The notes under the pieces are model-generated. The model made no database searches, was not told the DNA's origin, and worked only from the letters and a program-made list of their open reading frames with translations. DNA of 64,000 nucleotides from Diadema setosum (taxonomy: Eukaryota > Echinodermata > Echinoidea > Diadematoida > Diadematidae): contig CM067072.1 in NCBI GenBank assembly GCA_033980235.1, forward strand, positions 20,153,047-20,217,046, written 5' to 3'. This document shows positions 34,187 to 45,914 of the stretch, piece by piece (within the stretch, counting starts at the first letter, position 1; each line of letters opens with the position of its first letter). The position numbers were made by a program, and so were the translations under genes.

Positions 34187-34206
34187 GGGGGGGGGGGGGG
34201 GGGGGG
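34187..34206. repeat. Poly-G tract
   Basis: About twenty G follow GAGCCGT and precede CCTCCCAGGCCCCCCC. It belongs to the series of poly-G tracts across 34-50 kb. Confidence 0.9.
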
Positions 34207-34445
34207 CCTCCCAGGCCCCCCCTCCAGATCTCGGCCGTCGACCGCGCGATCGCAACGAAAAATTGGCACACACATTGCCTATGGTGTAATCTAAAATACC
34301 ATGAAGTTAATTTTTCAAAAAAATCATCATTTATGCTAAATAATGCTAATTTATGCATGATGATGCATAAAATCAGACTATTTGGTATAAATCACCAAAA
34401 AAAGCTCAAAACAGGCACATTTTTTGTGTAAATATTCTTTTTAGT

Positions 34446-34645
34446 NNNNNNNNNNNNNNNNNNNNNNNNNNNNNNNNNNNNNNNNNNNNNNNNNNNNNNN
34501 NNNNNNNNNNNNNNNNNNNNNNNNNNNNNNNNNNNNNNNNNNNNNNNNNNNNNNNNNNNNNNNNNNNNNNNNNNNNNNNNNNNNNNNNNNNNNNNNNNNN
34601 NNNNNNNNNNNNNNNNNNNNNNNNNNNNNNNNNNNNNNNNNNNNN
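34446..34645. other. Assembly gap (200 N)
   Basis: Two hundred unknown bases. It lies 0.5 kb upstream of the most 5' OGFOD1 exon found, so a missing upstream exon could be hidden here. The run length may be a placeholder. Confidence 0.99.
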
Positions 34646-34739
34646 AGTCCCACACTGATCAGACCCTGGGAGCAACTTTTTTCACAGGGGTGCTGAACCC
34701 CTGACCCACCCGTTCGGTTGCCGGACCATATTAGCAGTG

Positions 34740-37256
34740 TTTAAGTATGGGGGGTGGGGGGGTTGCATAGGCCATACAAACACTGTTGACAATTTCGGGG
34801 GGGGGGGGGGGGGGGGACAGTTTAAGGGTGAAGGGAGGGATATGGACATTGAAGCGAGGGCAAGAAAGCCCTCAGCCACACAAGGAAACTTTTGTATTTT
34901 TAGTGAAATTCAACAATCATGTAGACACTTTATGTGGTAAACTTTGAAATTCTTCAATAAAAACAGAAAGAAAACTATGTTCATTGATGAAGGTTATTGA
35001 ACGTGGTATCTGTTATCTCTTGATCCATGTGTGGGTTTTCACTTTGTATAAGTCCATAGAAGGGGACCTAAAAGGGGAGGGTGTGGGTTAGGGTTAAATC
35101 TCAAGGGAGATTTTGAATTTTCAGACATGAAATTCAGCATTTTGGTGCATACTTTTGGTGAAATCTTTAAAGAAGTATGAAAAATAAATATTCACAGAAA
35201 TGTGAATAACCATTAAATCGGGGTATACAAGTGCATCATCACTGTGTGATGACTGTATGGAAGTTGATGAGGCGAGGATGGGAGGGGCAGCCCCCTCCCA
35301 CACAACGGAGCTTTTGCCTTTTTAGAAATGAAATACAGTTCGACCTTGATTATCCGGCCTCCTTTTATACGGAAATCTCTATTATCCGGACGCGTTCACG
35401 CAGTGAAGGACTTTTTTTTCATCCAAAAATTGAGAAAAAACAGTGACTTTAACATCTTTTCATGGATCTATTTCACTAATTCATAAGATGTGCATGATAG
35501 GTTTCTCAATATCTGAGGTAAAACATGTATGATTTTCACATAAAGATAAACTTTATTTTTGTGAAGAAGGGACTACAATTCTGCGCAGGCTAGCATAGAT
35601 TACACCACCGTTGCGGGGTACGCTACCTGCCTAGCTGCCAGTGCACTGGGACGGCAGCTTGGACAGCAGCTATATACATTAACATTGTGTCTCCCATATC
35701 CGGCCAATTCGCTTATCCGGATGAGTGCTGGTCCCGACATGGCCGGATAATCGAGGTCGAACTGTACGATCTGATGCACACTCTTGGTGGAATATCCTGA
35801 AATCTGTATCAGACGATAGTAAGTCAACTATGGAAGGCGACCAAGCGGGTAAAGGATGTGATGGGAGGATGTATCCCCCTCCTACATGAGAGAGCTTTTG
35901 CATCTTTATGAAATCTGCAATTCAAAGATCTGGAATTTCTGGCGCACACTTCTGGTGTGTAATGTAGCCATAATCAATGCATGGGGTGGAGGCTGAATAC
36001 AGTAGCATAGGGGAGAGTTTTGGAAGGGGGTGTCCCTTACCCCTCCCATTCGAGAGAGCCTTTGTATTTTAAGAATTTAAATGAAAATATATTGTTTATG
36101 CTCAATTATAGTCATTTATGATGGAATATTTGAAAAACCATCAAACAAAGAAGCATAAGCCAACTAAATGTAGTGGGGGAATAAAAGTAAACTGAAAGAG
36201 GACATGAAGGAACTTTGGGTTACAGATAAGGTGTGCACTTTTTGATGAAATATTCCGAAAGTGTCAATCTCAAAAGTCTACTACATTGTATGTGTGTGGA
36301 AGTTTGCCTAGTGGGAGAGGGTGTGGGAGGGGGTATCCTCCCATGCTAGGGACATTTTCCATTTTCAGAATTGAAATCAAACAATCTGGTGCACTTTTGG
36401 TGAAATATCTGGACAGTTAGCAAGATCGTGGGGATTTTTTTTTTTTTTTTTGGGGGGGGGGGGAGGGAGGGGGTGGAGAGGGTGGGGGTAAAGTGATGCG
36501 TTTGCATAGCCCCCACCCAATATTTTTATTCCACGATTGATGCCATTTCATACGAGGAAACTGTGACATTTTTGGAATTAATTTGACATTATCTCGTAAA
36601 CACATTTTTGATGGAATTTGGGAAATTATCAATCCCCAAAGTGTACTGCTACTAAGTCTATGTATGGAGGGGAACTAAGCAGGAAAATGATTAGGGCCTA
36701 AATGAAAGGAGGATATTATTCCCACACACGGGAACTTTTGCATTTTTTGAACTGAAATGACAGATCTTTTGATGACCTTGATGAAATAATCATTTGGAAA
36801 TATGTCAATCTAAAGATATGTACTAAATCTATGGGAAAGGACCAAAGGGGGAGGGGGTATCCCCCTCCCACATGAGCGATGTATTTTCAGAATTGAACTG
36901 CAACAATTCCTTGCACAATCCAGTAAAATATTTGGACAGTTTTTCATCAAAAAAGCAAGAAAATCTCCAACATCCTAAAAATTATGGGGGGGGGGGGGGT
37001 AATATCATGGCAACTGCCCCGCACCCCTGCATACAAGGGAGCTTTTGCATTACTCTAGAATAGAAAGGAAAACATCATGGGAGGGGATATTTCCCTCTAA
37101 CATGACGGGGATTTCACATTTTCAGAATTGAGTGGTGCACAATTTGGGTGAAAGATTGGGACACAACATTTCAAATAAAAAAAAAAAAAATCCACATCTT
37201 GGAAATTACTTGGAGGGGGGGGGGGGGCAAAATATGTTTGCTCCCCCTCCATCGAC
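34740..37256 (+). repeat. Degenerate tandem modules with poly-G tracts
   Basis: Modules of roughly 200-350 bp recur. Each carries a GGGAGGGGG-TATCCCCCTCCCACA type block, GAGCTTTTGCATTTT, AGAATTGAAAT, then TGGTGCACACTTTTGGTGAAAT and similar. Copies start near 34,850, 35,100, 35,280, 35,850, 36,000, 36,320, 36,850 and 37,080. Poly-G runs occur at 34,797, 36,451, 36,987 and 37,215. One copy is split by a Tigger-like MITE. I see no coding potential. Confidence 0.7.
35336..35764. mobile_element. Tigger/pogo-like MITE
   Basis: The ends CAGTTCGACCTTGATTATCC and GGATAATCGAGGTCGAACTG are inverted and flanked by TA on both sides (35,334-35,335 and 35,765-35,766). Subterminal TATCCGGAC/GTCCGGATA-type words recur. 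TA duplication and CAGT-TTATCCGG ends fit the pogo/Tigger branch of Tc1/mariner. At 429 bp it cannot encode a transposase. Confidence 0.85.
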
Positions 37257-37512
37257 ACTGCCCTACTTCGGCAAAAGGAAGCAAGTGACATTACTTGTAA
37301 AAGAGCAAAATGCATCTGTCATTTGCACTGACGTCAATGGAATATCATGATGTATTACCTTACATAGATCTCTACGCAGGATGAGTGTTTATGCATAAAA
37401 TTTGGTCTGGAAGAAGAACACATTAGGTGAAATATGAAAACATCAATAAAATTAACTCAAATTTGGATGGTAAATTTATGTCACTTGCTTCCTTTTGCCA
37501 AAGTAGGGCAGT
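37257..37512. mobile_element. MITE with ~35-bp near-perfect inverted ends
   Basis: ACTGCCCTACTTCGGCAAAA continuing GGAAGCAAGTGACAT faces ATGTCACTTGCTTCC continuing TTTTGCCAAAGTAGGGCAGT, with a single mismatch over about 35 bp. The element is 256 bp in total. I cannot assign its superfamily. Confidence 0.8.
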
Positions 37513-37810
37513 ACAGTCCGCAGCCACATTACACTATGCGTTTGTTGGGGCTGCTGGTTGCAGTTAAGCTAGAGTAGTGGACCCAGTTTGCGGCAGGTTA
37601 GTCTTTTCAAGGGGATTTAACGTTAGTATTCTGCCACCATTTCTGGTAAAATGGGCAACAGAAATTAAATAATTTTATTTTTCATTGGAAGAGGTACCAA
37701 ATTCAAAAGGCCTCTTGTCATAGTCTTGACACTGCATCACAATTTTGTATGGTGGACAATAACTGCGACCAGCCCCAACACGCAGTGTTGGGGCTCCCAT
37801 AGCCCCGGAG

Positions 37811-38152
37811 ACCGCGCCCCGCCAGGCGCGGTCCTGGCGGCTTCCCCGCAGTTTCGCTTATATGTGAGAATAACGAATAGCTCCCCTATTCTGTGCGCTT
37901 GTGCAAGTGATTGTGAATTCTGTGAACATCGTTGAGCTGCTTATAAGACATCATTTTGTGCATCACAAGCAATGAAATGCATTAAACAGTCGCCGATGAT
38001 AGTCATTTAGGTTTCATCGACCCATGTAAGTATTCCTAGTAGTTTCTGTTGAAAAATTAAGGAAATATAGCGCCGCAAAGGCACCCGTTTGTTCAACATG
38101 AAGATCTGAATGGGAGCATGGCGCAGCCGCCACACGCTGCGTGTGGCGGCTG
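37811..38152. repeat. GC-rich region with two strong hairpins
   Basis: ACCGCGCC (37,811-37,818) pairs with GGCGCGGT (37,825-37,832). CAGCCGCCACACG (38,124-38,136) pairs perfectly with CGTGTGGCGGCTG (38,140-38,152) around CTG. The surrounding 37.5-38.2 kb is unassigned, perhaps an element with internal hairpins. Confidence 0.7.
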
Positions 38153-38265
38153 TCGCAGTTAGGGCTCCCACAGTGTGTAACTGTGTACACGGAGCGTCCT
38201 GGGGTTAGGTGGACAACAACTAACTGTTACCAAGGTCCATGTCATAATTTTTTGTTTTAGATTTT

Positions 38266-38651
38266 CAGGGATGTCAAGTTCAAAAAGTTCTTATGAGTGA
38301 GATTTTCATGACTCGGCATCTCGGCGAGCGAATGTGCGCGCAAAGCGAGGGTGTGGGAGGGGTGGCCTCCCACGGTAGGCCGGGAGCTTTTTCAATTTTT
38401 AACACGTAAGCTCTTAATGGTGCGATCAGGTGCATACTTAAGTGACTATTTTTTCTTGTTTTGAAAGACAAAAGGAAAATATACCTTCAATTGTAACTAT
38501 CACTTTTAAATCCTTTGAGCTATGCTCCTTATTATGGGCCCCTTCCAGACTTTGCCCGATGCGTGAGAAAAATGGGTGCCATGCGTGAGATCGTGAGACG
38601 ACCCCTAAATGCTCGAGTCTCACTCAGAATGCGTGAGACTTGGTAGCTCTG
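38266..38651. mobile_element. hAT-like MITE, ~386 bp
   Basis: The ends CAGGGATGTCAAGT and ACTTGGTAGCTCTG are inverted, and GATTTT flanks both sides. Internal GTGAGATCGTGAGACG and GAGTCTCACTC relate it loosely to the CAGGGCTG family at 11.4, 12.5 and 42.1 kb. Confidence 0.65.
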
Positions 38652-39143
38652 GATTTTTTTTGTTGTTGTTGTTGTTAGATTGAATTACAGGCTACTAACA
38701 ATTTAAATTAGAGTCAACCTGGCTATACATATAGAAGTCTAGAGTAGATCTACTACCTAGACTCGTGAGCGTGACCGAGGCGAGTGACTAGACATCTAAC
38801 AGTTAGGTCTAGACCTCTATCGTTATATAGGCCTAGTCTAGATTAGCCCGACCAGACACTGTTACGCTATGCGACGTACCATGTACACAGCGACTGGGCT
38901 GTGTATAGTTAAGTCTAGATAGAACTCTATTTCCAACGAAACATTATGATTGAGGGTAGCCCGACCAGACGCTGTTGATACGCTACGCGAATAAATTTAC
39001 ACTAAATTTTACGTATGTACAGCGGCGACTGGGCTGTGTATAGTCTAGTTAGATTGAGGGTAGTTATGGACGTAGGTAAGCCACATCTCGCCATCATGCC
39101 CCATATCGCCATAGGCATCCAGCATAGAGGTCTAGGCCCTAAC

Positions 39144-41447
39144 GGGGGTGTGTTTCACAAAGGTCGCACTTAGTAAGTCAGACTTAGCGCTAGTCAATCT
39201 TAGTCTAAGTGCGACTTTTTAAGTCTGTTTCACAAAGTCAATCTTAGGCTAAGACTGACTTATTCGATTTGAATAATAATGTACGAGCCAAAAATATGCA
39301 AATTAGCCATTTGTTGTCTGCTGATGATTTTTGAGTAATTTCTGGAAGGGAAATTGCTTTGATTTTCTGCAACTACGATTCATGACATTACTGTATCATT
39401 CGTTATTTACAGTGCTCATTTACTGACTCATATTATTTCTCTTTTGTACATGAATAGCCGCTCGTTTGATGATTATTTTGATATAACAGATGTTTTGTGC
39501 ATGAGGCCTCTTTAATCCAGTCCCACATGTATTGGACTGTGTGAAAGTTAGGATGAATGGGGTTGCTCGCGCAGCTCGCAGCAGCTAGCTGGCACTGATG
39601 ATAGTACAATGTATTATCTCTGCATTCTGTACAACCATTCACATTGCACAATTGGTAACTGTGGACCTTGGTAGAAGAGGATTCTGGCTAGCCTCCTTGC
39701 ACAAGAAGAGAAGTTTTCTTTTCCAACTAGCTAGGGTTGGTCGTAACTACAGAAGTGAGTGTAGCTTAATCTGTTAGTCATTAGGTAAAATTAGGTCCTT
39801 GAAATTATGTAATTTGAGCAAGAGATGATTCATCGAAGGTTATTAGGGAAGGGACTGAATGTTATGAACTCTGTGTGTGTTGTACCGATACTTGTATTGT
39901 AATTTGTAGAGTCTGCTCATTACTACTAGGTCATGTCACTAGACAATGTCTACATTTAAGCCCGACCAGACGCTGTTAATACGATGTGCGAATAACTGGG
40001 CTGTGTATAGTTATGTCTACATAGGGCCTATACAGTTCTAGTATTAGTATGACTATCAATTAAACATGGCTACAGTAACACTAACAGTTTTGTTAGAGTC
40101 TGTGCACTGTGTTATTAATCAAGATAGGGGCACGGCCACATCTTCATGATTTTGAAGGAAACAAAGTGCATGATTGCCCTAGACTGCATGTATAAGGTTA
40201 GTTAGAACCATAATAAATCATGGCTATGGCTATCAATTGGTCGAATTTTAAAGTCCAATTGCTGGGCCCTGAGTTGAATTGGAAAGTAGTCTAATTGATG
40301 AATTTATGCATTTTCGGATTTTGGAATGTGTTTGAGAACTGCATCAATCAAGATTAGGCATAGAAACTACTAGACCTCTAACGTTTTCCGTGTAGGCCCT
40401 ATACGTTTAATACTGTAGCCTTTGATGCGAGGCAGAGGTGACTGTCTATTGGCTAACCGTTTCCTCTAACTGACACAAAATGCTGGGGGGGGGGGGGGGG
40501 AGGGTTGTTATGTCTTATTTTGTTTTGTTTTTTTGCTTCCAGGAAAAAAAAAAGCATTCATTAAGATGTAACTGGTACCGTAGAAATGGAACTTGGCTAA
40601 TTTCATTGGCAGTCATGTGTAGACTAGAGGTACTGTAGACCAATAAATCTGCCTCTTGACGTTGGGTAGCCTCTTGTTAATTGTATTTATACGGTCGCTA
40701 ATGCCGTCGACCGTATACAGACTGTACAGATACAATTAGGCTACCAAACAAGAGACAAATTTATCGGTCTAACCAGTTAGTGTAGATAGACACAGCCCCG
40801 TCCTGTACACAAGAGGTATGATATTTCTAACAAGTATAGGTCTAACTAATTTGTTGGGTTTTTCTAATTTATTGTGAATGCATGATATTTTATAATGGAT
40901 AGGCATGCATTAATATTCATGGGTAAGCAGCTAAGAAGATAACACAGGTAAGAAAGGATTAGTAGAAATATAATATAATTTCCAAAGTCCAGATACATGT
41001 AGATTATATAGCTCTTTATGAGCTAAAAAAACAGTTCAAACTACCAGTACATTTGTAGGTAGGGATCTATTTTTATGACTATTTTTAATTTGGACCATTG
41101 TTCAGTGAATAGTGTAGGAGTAGACCCTCTATGAAACTAGTGATTCTCTAGTTTGTTAAAAATACTGGCATCTCACTCAGGATAAGATAAAGTGGAAGAA
41201 ATTAATGAATATTAGGAGTTGATTATGCTTTTGAACTTCCCATTTTGGAATTTAAGTCTGACTTTACGCATGGCTTCAGGCCACGCGTAGAGTTACGCAG
41301 GACTTGGTGGGACTTACGCATGACTTAAGCTTTGTGAAACAGGATTTAAAGTCCTGCGTAAATTTACGCAGGACTTTGGGATTTACGCAGGGTTTGGGGA
41401 TTTACGCATGAGTTAAGTCAAACTTAAATCTTTGTGAAACACCCCCC
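39144..41447. mobile_element. Inverted-repeat DNA element, 2.3 kb
   Basis: The ends GGGGGTGTGTTTCACAAAGG and TCTTTGTGAAACACCCCCC face each other. Both subterminal zones hold repeated inverted words (AGACTTAG/CTAAGTCTG at 39.2 kb; TTACGCAGGACTTT at 41.3-41.4 kb) plus a second internal TTTCACAAAG copy. A poly-G run lies at 40,486-40,500. No long open frame is present, so it looks non-autonomous or decayed. Confidence 0.75.
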
Positions 41448-41721
41448 TGTAATACTAGTAGGAAACTATCAGACTAGCGCGTATAAATTCGCCGTCTAAC
41501 TAGACTCGTAGTAGAGAGGGCCTAGGGACTACTTGAAATATAATGGAGTGGGACTACGACCAACACATGGCATCAAACTTCGCCGGCTTGAGTGCCGAGT
41601 AGCGCATATGCAGCTATTTTCTTATGCTATTTCGTTCCAAGTACAAAACCGATCAGCGCTGATCAGACAATTCCGTAACTGTTAGAGTCTATTCATAATG
41701 TTCAACAACTAGTAAACTTAC

Positions 41722-41741
41722 CTTAGACTTAGTATCGTCAT
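41722..41741 (-). other. Candidate short first coding exon (weak)
   Basis: On the minus strand ATG-ACG-ATA-CTA-AGT-CTA-AG is followed by a strong donor, GTAAGTTT. It encodes MTILSLR and ends with two bases, exactly the phase needed by the exon at 33,918. Joined, it would read ILSLRKLLYDDF, compared with human ISTLRKILFEDF. An in-frame stop lies upstream. Such a protein would lack the conserved N-terminal ~100 residues, so this is an alternative start exon at best or chance. Confidence 0.2.
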
Positions 41742-42105
41742 GTCACTCGAGTAAAGTTTTCAGTTACAATCGTCAAGGAATAATACAAACACACACACAT
41801 ACTAACAACAAAACGAATTCGCACGTGTGTGTAGATCTATGTTGTTATCATTTTTTGGTTCGAAGACCAGGTTATCTGGGCCGACGCGTCGCGTCGCGAC
41901 GCGAGTACCGATGTTTGTGTCTTTGTTTTGGTTTTACAAAACAGTGCTTGTATATACGGAGTACTCCCAGACAACTCGATTCAAAATAACCCGCTCCTTC
42001 ATAGTCCAACCGAGTCGACCGGGTCGAGTTCTCCCCAGGCCCAGGGTCGGGTTTGCGATCGGTCAACTCTTTCTTATCATACCACCTTATCCACGAACAT
42101 ACTCT

Positions 42106-42250
42106 CAGAGCTGCCATGTTGAGAGTGAGACTCCCATAGGCCAATGCTATAATTTAGAGTCAAAATGAGTGAGATCAATAGAAATGCATGCAAATGAAAT
42201 AAAGTTTTAGAGTGAGTCTCACTCTCAATGAGTGAGAGTTGGCAGCCCTG
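42106..42250. mobile_element. hAT-like MITE (CAGGGCTG family), third copy
   Basis: The ends are CAGAGCTGCCA and TTGGCAGCCCTG, and TACTCT lies on both sides. The interior (GTGAGACTCCCATAGGCCAA, AATGAAATAAAGTTTTAG) matches the copies at 11,389 and 12,491. Confidence 0.75.
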
Positions 42251-42392
42251 TACTCTGTAAACGATCGAGCATCAGCTTCAGACCCCCCCCCCCAAAAAAA
42301 AAAAACACCACAAAATAAACATTTCACACATCAAGTATGTCACTCATACGGCTCGGTCCTCCTCGCATGCGTGCGGGTAAGGGCTAGCTAGG

Positions 42393-42418
42393 CTTTTTTT
42401 TTTTTTTTTTTTTTTTTG
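42393..42418. repeat. Poly-T tract
   Basis: About 25 T precede GCTTGTCAGCTGA. A similar T tract plus GCTTGTTAGCTGA recurs at 42,486-42,513, so this ~90-bp segment is locally duplicated. A poly-C run lies between them. Confidence 0.8.
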
Positions 42419-42519
42419 CTTGTCAGCTGAAGAAACCCGGAAGTGGAATGAGAAAGTTGCACTGCAGCCCCCCCCCCCTCTTTTATTTTTTTTTTTTTGC
42501 TTGTTAGCTGATGAAACCA

Positions 42520-42686
42520 GGGCCCAATTTCATAAAAAAAAGTAATTAGTTGATATGATAGCAACTCTTGCTAGAATGGCAATTGTCATGGTAATGACAA
42601 GAATCCTGCTTCCTGATTGGCTGTTGCTATGGGAAGTTGCCATTCCAGCAAGAATTGCTATCCTAACATCTTTTATGAAATGGGAC
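42520..42686. mobile_element. MITE with GGGCCCAATTTCATAAAA ends
   Basis: GGGCCCAATTTCATAAAA faces TTTTATGAAATGGGAC. The inner AGCAACTCTTGCTAGAATGG and TTGCCATTCCAGCAAGAATT also pair. The element is about 167 bp, non-coding and almost fully palindromic. Confidence 0.75.
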
Positions 42687-43493
42687 AGAAATACAAACGC
42701 ACCCTCCTTTGAAAAAAGCTGGTGATGCCCAAGATGATGCCTTTATGTAAGCATGAACTCATTGCTGTCATTGATGGTACATAAATGTCCTTATGCTGTA
42801 AAGTGAAAACCACCTACATGTAATTATAAATTGTAGAAGAACTGGAGCTAGAAGCACTGCAATTTTGAGGTTTTCTGTCTCCATTAAATATTGTGTGATA
42901 CCGGTACATGTATTTGTTGCGATACAGCACATGTGAATTTGGTCTGTGGCATACCGTATAGATGTACGTTTTCTCATATCTTCATCGTGATCCCCCCCCC
43001 CCCTTTACCTACAGTTGTATGTGCTCTAATTCTTTTTTTTTTTTTCATTTCACTTTTACTACAAGTTTGCTCACTCTCCTCTTTCTCTCCCCTCTTTTTT
43101 CCCCCCACTTCCTACATTTCCTGCTTTGGAACTTATTTTCCAATGTGACTGTGGAGCACTGGTCTGTTTAAAGGAAACCAAGTCCATGACTATGTAAACT
43201 GAATGAAATCAGCAATACAGTACATATTAGAAAATCAAGACAGTGGATTAAAAAAAAAAGAAGTAATGACTTTCAGTGCCATCATCGCTAACTGAAATTC
43301 AAATACAACTACCGGTACACTTCATGACATCATTATGGAAAGCAAAAACATTAATAAAGAAAATACGTTTGTATAAAAAGGTTATATTTTTACTTTTCTA
43401 GCATAAGAACACTTGACTTTCCAGTACACTCAGAAAGCAGGGGAAATTACCTGCAGCATATGTCAATATCAAGAAGATGGAATGTGTACTTTT

Positions 43494-43530
43494 CACACAC
43501 ACATGCACACACACACACACACACACACAA
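43494..43530. repeat. (CA)n microsatellite
   Basis: About 18 CA units with one interruption. The flanks 42.7-45.3 kb are AT-rich, with no gene-like feature I can support apart from a short exon candidate at 45,334. Confidence 0.9.
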
Positions 43531-45333
43531 TAAAATTTTGTGGAATTCGGATATTTCATTTATATTGCTGTCTATAAAGTATAATGACATGATGAAATGT
43601 AGTAGTTTCCTTTTCCAGCATAGCACTGAAACTGTAAAAATTCATTTCTTTTGAATCAATTCTCTAATTTTCCACAAACTTTTCGCTTAAGTTTCTCATA
43701 ACATTGCTGCTTTCTCTTGATCCATTGTTCCTTCATGATAAATTGGATGTATTGCTATCTTTTGGGATATTAATTGTAAGCAAGCTACAGATCAGTTACT
43801 TTGAGCAACAAAGAATAATTACCATATACTACAATTTCACTGTCATGAAATCATTTGAACATGGTGTCCTGTGGCCGACTGGAAGAACCCGAGTCTGACT
43901 CACTGACATAATGGGACCTCCATATTAAATGTCCTATCTGTGGAACAGAGTTTTTCTGCCCGTGACTACAAGGGATAGCATAATTGTACATGACATTGCA
44001 TTGCTGAGCAACTCAGTGGAACTAAGACCCGAGCTATTCAATTGCAATGAACAATAAACACTACCATAAATAATATTGTACAATGCATAACTTGACGATT
44101 TTTCAAAAACTTCAATCTGTGCTATGTTTTAAATTTGGCTAGTATGTAAACTAAGGATGACACAAATTAAAGCTACAAACACAAGGTTATAATACTCAAC
44201 CACATAAATGTCTACATTTATTTTACCTCATGTACATTCAAGAACATTCAGAATGGTAATATGAAGGAATAATATAAATAAAACACATTTTGCACATTTG
44301 TTCATAGATATTTACATATTCCTCCACAGGATGTTTGTAGTAAACTTGCTGAAGTGTTGCATGTAGACAAGAAGATAAATGTTGTTTTACATGTACATGT
44401 AGTGACAAAACAAATGTTGTTCAGTTGTATGGTCACAAAAACACTTGATTGCAGACTCATATCACAACTAAATCTGATCATAGTAAGCACACTTGCCATA
44501 ACACTTTAATAAAAAAAAAAAAAAAAATGATAATAATAAATACCAGCAACTGCAGGGTACCAGATCCTCATTGAAATTATGACATTGGATTCAGAGCTGT
44601 ACTGTGACTAATGAAACACAGCATACCACAACTTGTGTGCTTCTCTAAAAAGTTAAACTGACTGGAAGACATTTAGTGCAAATGTCAGAAAACAAAACAG
44701 ACACATATCGGGATGCTGATGCCTGAAGAGGAATCCAAGTAAAGTTAATGAATATAACCTTTTGTCTATGCAACATTAAACAGTTCAAGATGGATCTTCA
44801 ACTGATGATTATTTTCATCTCATACTAATCCACTTTAAGCAAATGACATGAACACTTTTGAAAACATAGTTGACAAGTTTAAGTCAGTGCTTCTCTTTTG
44901 CACAAAAGACAATGTGAATGAAGGCAACAAAATTAAATGACATTTCATCAGATCTACTTTCCTCTGGTCAAGGAACATTTGGCTACGTTGAGGCCGATTG
45001 TAAAAAATGCTTCCAGGACCATTTACACAATGAACAAATCCACTTTACATTTTACTAAATGTATTCACTGTACGCAGTATGTACTTGAAAAAATTATTGG
45101 ATGAAAATGCACACTTGACTCACGTGAAACCGACACAGTTATTAACATTGTCTTGTCATAGTGTACAATTGAGATATTCCACAATTCATGTACACAAAGG
45201 AAACACCTGAAGTAGAATGTCTTATCATTTGCCGTTTTGTTTTACCTTTACTCTGTATAGTTTAAAATCTATAGTGCAAGCTTTAATGCTCTGCTGATCT
45301 GTCTACTGGACTCTTCAAGGCAATTTCACTCAC

Positions 45334-45372
45334 CTGTAATAAACTCATCAACTTCCTTAGGCAGCCATTTTT
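45334..45372 (-). other. Candidate 39-bp exon (weak)
   Basis: The minus strand shows CTCTGTCTAG as acceptor and GTGAGTG as strong donor. Two of three frames are open: EKWLPKEVDEFIT or KNGCLRKLMSLLQ. I recognise no protein family and cannot link it to either gene. Confidence 0.2.
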
Positions 45373-45461
45373 CTAGACAGAGCATCTTATACATGTACAT
45401 TTACATGTACATGTATGTATTCACCTGTACTGCAAAATTTCCCTTGTGCTCATGTTGTGGA

Positions 45462-45622
45462 CAGGGGAACATCATTACAACTGCTTAAGGGACCACAGAA
45501 ATGTACTTGTTATATCAGGGTTAAGAACAAGAGAATATAAAAGGAATGGGACTTGCAAAATTACCTTGTTATATCTGGTGTCTCGCTATATTCAACCTTG
45601 TTATAAGAAGGTTTTTGGTACT
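45462..45622. mobile_element. Degenerate Tc1/mariner-like MITE
   Basis: CAGGGGAACATCATTACAAC at the start and CCTTGTTATAAGAAGG near the end, with internal CTTGTTATATC repeats, match the better copy at 47,157-47,315. Confidence 0.5.
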
Positions 45623-45709
45623 ACATGTACACTTTGGGAGGCTTTATAGACCTATGCATGGACAGTTTACCATTGAACACTAAATCTCAAAAGCAGGGGC
45701 CGCGGAACT

Positions 45710-45914
45710 CGGGGGGGGGGGGGGGGGGGGGGGTGCAGCCCCCCCCCCCCCACACACACTTTTTGTTCGTGAAAAATAAAAAAAGAAAGGAAGGAAAAAA
45801 AAATTGGGGAAAAAATCACAACACCCATGAATTTGAATTTCCAAAGATTCCGCCCTTACATAAAGTTCCTGTTTAACACCGGCATAGCAAAAGGGGGGGG
45901 GGGGGGGGGGGGTG
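45710..45914. repeat. Poly-G/poly-C tracts in module-like sequence
   Basis: G runs at 45,711-45,733 and 45,893-45,912, and a C run at 45,739-45,750, sit in sequence resembling the 34.7-37.2 kb modules. Related TCCCAAATATTCCATCAAAT and GCAAAAGCTCCCTCATACGG occur in inverse orientation to about 46,150. Confidence 0.7.

Noticed and set aside
34392..34675. Frames running through the N gap
   Set aside because: They consist of unknown residues from the 200-base gap and have no evidential value.
37347..37420. Exon-like segment on the minus strand (TTCTTCTTCCAG ... GTAATA, reading PNFMHKHSSC) as the missing OGFOD1 N-terminal exon
   Set aside because: It lies inside the 37,257-37,512 MITE, and only the three residues PNF match OGFOD1.
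41827..42168. Plus-strand 113-codon and minus-strand 90-codon frames at 41.83-42.17 kb
   Set aside because: They overlap each other, run into a hAT-like MITE and show no recognisable domain or splice support.
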